NCBI GenBank assembly: GCA_963805405.1
Contig: CAWDUC010000020.1
Span: forward strand, 744,001 to 808,000
Reading direction: 5' to 3'
From: JAEUMG01 sp963805405
GTDB lineage: Bacteria; Pseudomonadota; Alphaproteobacteria; Rhizobiales; Aestuariivirgaceae
Length of the DNA: 64,000 bases
Shown here: piece after piece, positions 62,549-64,000 of the stretch
Layout of the letters: each line of letters opens with the position of its first letter
Numbering within the stretch: position 1 is the stretch's first letter
The notes under the pieces: generated by a model
The model's input: only the letters and a program-made list of their open reading frames with translations
Database searches by the model: none
What the model was told of the DNA's origin: nothing
Program-made: the position numbers and the translations under genes

Positions 62549-62695
62549 GGAAAGCCTTTGGAGGGAAGGAAATTCTCCCGTTCACAGCCATCGGGAGAAG
62601 AGATTCGAACAATCTCCAAACATAGCCGATAGGCCGCCTCAGAGCAATGACTTGCAGTATTTATACGATAGAAATAATCCAATAAAAGCAAATAC

Positions 62696-62953
62696 TTATG
62701 GAGTCGTTAGACGCCCGAGCGAGAACCAGTCCTGGGTGAAGGCAAAATAGACAAAAACGAAGACGAGGCCTGAGATGAAAGTGGTCCAAATCGCCTTCCT
62801 GAGGAGGTTCGGATTGACCGGTGCGCCTGGCTCGTTACCGGGTTCGACTTCCTCCCCGGCCTCGTGGGCATTTCGCACGCCGATCGGCAGAACAGTGAAG
62901 AGCACCGCCCACCAGATGATGAAATAGACGGCGAGTGCGCTGCCGATGCTCAT
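62696..62953 (-). CDS. DUF1467 membrane protein
   Basis: An 85-residue protein with two transmembrane helices (AVYFIIWWAVLFTVLPIGVR and FISGLVFVFVYFAFT) separated by an acidic loop, matching DUF1467. ATG 62953 overlaps the mce stop (ATGA), so the two are translationally coupled. This adjacency is common in alphaproteobacteria; function unknown. Confidence 0.9.
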   Translation of the reverse strand: MSIGSALAVYFIIWWAVLFTVLPIGVRNAHEAGEEVEPGNEPGAPVNPNLLRKAIWTTFISGLVFVFVYFAFTQDWFSLGRLTTP

Positions 62954-63355
62954 GCCTGTTCCAGTTCCACGAGCGTGCCGCAAAAATCCTTGGGATGCAG
63001 GAAAAGGACTGGTTTGCCATGCGCGCCGATCTTCGGCTTGCCGTCGCCCAGCACCCGCGCCCCGGCCGCGACCAATCGATCACGCGCAGCGATGATATCA
63101 TCCACTTCGTAGCAAACATGGTGCATGCCACCCGACGGGTTTTTCTCAAGGAAGGATTTGATCGGTGAATTCTCGCCCAAGGGTTCAAGCAGTTCTACCT
63201 TGGTGTTGGGAAGCTCGACGAAAACCACCGTCACGCCATGCTCGGGCTCGGGCTGGGGTTGTGAGACCCGCGCGCCGAGCGTATCGCGATAGACCGCGGT
63301 CCCGGCGACGAAGGTCGGGAACCGCAATGGCAACGTGGTTGAGGCGCCCGAGCAT
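62950..63355 (-). CDS. mce: Methylmalonyl-CoA epimerase (single-base frameshift)
   Basis: A 134-residue VOC-fold epimerase after removing one base in the AA at 63311-63312. Start ATG 63355 opens MLGRLNHVAIAVPDL, the break follows, and the other frame continues VAGTAVYRDTLGA. Metal-site residues are in LNHVAIAV, GGMHHVCYEVDD and GTLVELEQA. It interconverts methylmalonyl-CoA epimers in propionate metabolism. It lies six bases past the aldo-keto reductase stop and couples to DUF1467. Confidence 0.92.
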
Positions 63356-63361
63356 AGTCGC

Positions 63362-64000
63362 CTAGACCGGCAACGGATTTCGCTCGATGAACTCCGCCTG
63401 ATGCCAATAGGGATAGGCCTTGGTCTTCTCGCTCGCCTTGTCGAGCCGCGCGACCTGGTCCTTGGTGAGGTTCCAACCAACGGCACCGAGATTTTCGCGC
63501 AGTTGCGCTTCGTCACGGGCACCAACGATGACATTGGCAACTGTCGGGCGCTGGAGAAGCCAGTTCAACGCGATCTGGGGAACGGACTTGCCGGTTTCTT
63601 TGGCGACTTCGTCAATGGCATCGACAACGCGATAGAGGTATTCGTCGGAAACCGGCGGCCCGTTCTCGGCCGTTATATGGAGACGGCTCGTCTTGGGGAG
63701 CGGCTGGCCACGCCTGATCTTGCCAGTGAGACGCCCCCATCCAAGCGGGCTCCAGACTACGGCGCTCACGCCCTGATCAAGGCCTAGCGGCATCAGTTCC
63801 CACTCATAGTCGCGGCCAATGAGCGAGTAATAGGCCTGATGCGCGACATGGCGCGCGAGGCCATATTGTTTGGAAATCGCCAGCGACTTCATCAAGTGCC
63901 AGCCGGAGAAATTCGAGCAGCCTATATAGCGGATCTTGCCCGCCTTAACCATTTCGTCGAGCGTGAAGAGCGTCTCCTCGATCGGCGTCATGGCATCGAA
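63362..64000 (-). CDS. Aldo/keto reductase (partial, N-terminus outside window)
   Basis: The last 212 residues of an aldo/keto reductase; the gene continues past the right edge. Present are GKIRYIGCSNFSGWHLMKSL, AYYSLIGRDYEWELMPLG and the cofactor region TVANVIVGARDEAQLRENLG. The catalytic Asp-Tyr-Lys lie in the missing part. It is the upstream neighbour of mce on the same strand. Confidence 0.92.
   Translation of the reverse strand, partial: FDAMTPIEETLFTLDEMVKAGKIRYIGCSNFSGWHLMKSLAISKQYGLARHVAHQAYYSLIGRDYEWELMPLGLDQGVSAVVWSPLGWGRLTGKIRRGQPLPKTSRLHITAENGPPVSDEYLYRVVDAIDEVAKETGKSVPQIALNWLLQRPTVANVIVGARDEAQLRENLGAVGWNLTKDQVARLDKASEKTKAYPYWHQAEFIERNPLPV

Noticed and set aside
1..64000. tRNA, rRNA, phage or insertion-sequence content
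   Set aside because: No cloverleaf with a TTCGAATC-type T-arm and CCA-like end, no transposase or integrase, and no long terminal inverted repeats were found by eye; a tRNAscan or ISfinder run would settle it.

Overview
The window is about 60% GC and reads as chromosomal DNA of an alphaproteobacterium, most likely in or near the Hyphomicrobiales (Rhizobiales). The evidence is a set of families largely restricted to or typical of that class: Mth938 and squalene-synthase-like proteins behind yajC-secD-secF, DUF3126 beside cysE, a zf-CHCC (NDUFS6-like) protein, PAS_5, DUF1467, tandem PilZ, a bacterial transglutaminase-like cysteine peptidase, and the gene order gyrA / coaD / two cyclophilins / queA / tgt. 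Genus cannot be fixed from the sequence. I saw no tRNA, rRNA, CRISPR array, prophage or insertion sequence.

Layout. 1-4.8 kb: minus-strand operon yajC-secD-secF-Mth938-NDUFAF6-like-DUF4153. 4.9-9.4 kb: a DUF815 ATPase and a large autotransporter whose passenger carries the hallmarks of a two-lobed pepsin-type aspartic protease. 9.4-16.7 kb: GST, degenerate LytM/LysM lipoprotein, IscU-like scaffold, folE, hisI, patatin, CBS, rhomboid, PAS_5 and PilZ proteins. 16.8-27 kb: cysteine peptidase, agmatine deiminase, a small HTH gene behind a CtrA-like box, gamma carbonic anhydrase, cysE, enoyl-CoA hydratase, hydrolases, a YtcJ-like amidohydrolase and acetyltransferases. 27-35.4 kb: two class III aminotransferases, a TetR/aldo-keto reductase pair with a candidate operator, a secreted hydrolase, and pta-ackA. 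35.4-36.3 kb: a tandem palindromic repeat array tightly bracketing a GIY-YIG nuclease gene. 36.3-40.8 kb: copper-handling group (PRC, SCO, PCuAC, PepSY, Cys-rich DUF2946-like) and a lone CbiM-type permease behind a cobalamin riboswitch. 40.9-52.8 kb: MarC, a Tat-exported MBL hydrolase, a GAF-LuxR regulator, a polar amino acid ABC importer with an M20 hydrolase, a polyamine-type ABC importer and a CoxG-like protein. 52.8-64 kb: tgt, queA, two tandem secreted paralogues, two cyclophilins, coaD, a VOC remnant, a methyltransferase, LysE, gyrA, DUF1467, methylmalonyl-CoA epimerase and a partial aldo-keto reductase.

Functional links. Nitrogen and polyamine metabolism recurs (agmatine deiminase, SpuC-like aminotransferase, Pot-type importer, amino-acid importer with M20 hydrolase). 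Respiratory-complex maturation recurs too: homologues of NDUFAF3, NDUFAF6 and NDUFS6, plus a SCO/PCuAC set for copper delivery to cytochrome oxidase.

Caution. At least twelve otherwise intact genes, including gyrA, secD and the polyamine ATPase, are broken by a single-base frameshift, eleven of them by one extra base and several in short homopolymers. This pattern looks like uncorrected indel error rather than biology, so these genes are given here as full-length CDS spans with the frameshift position stated.
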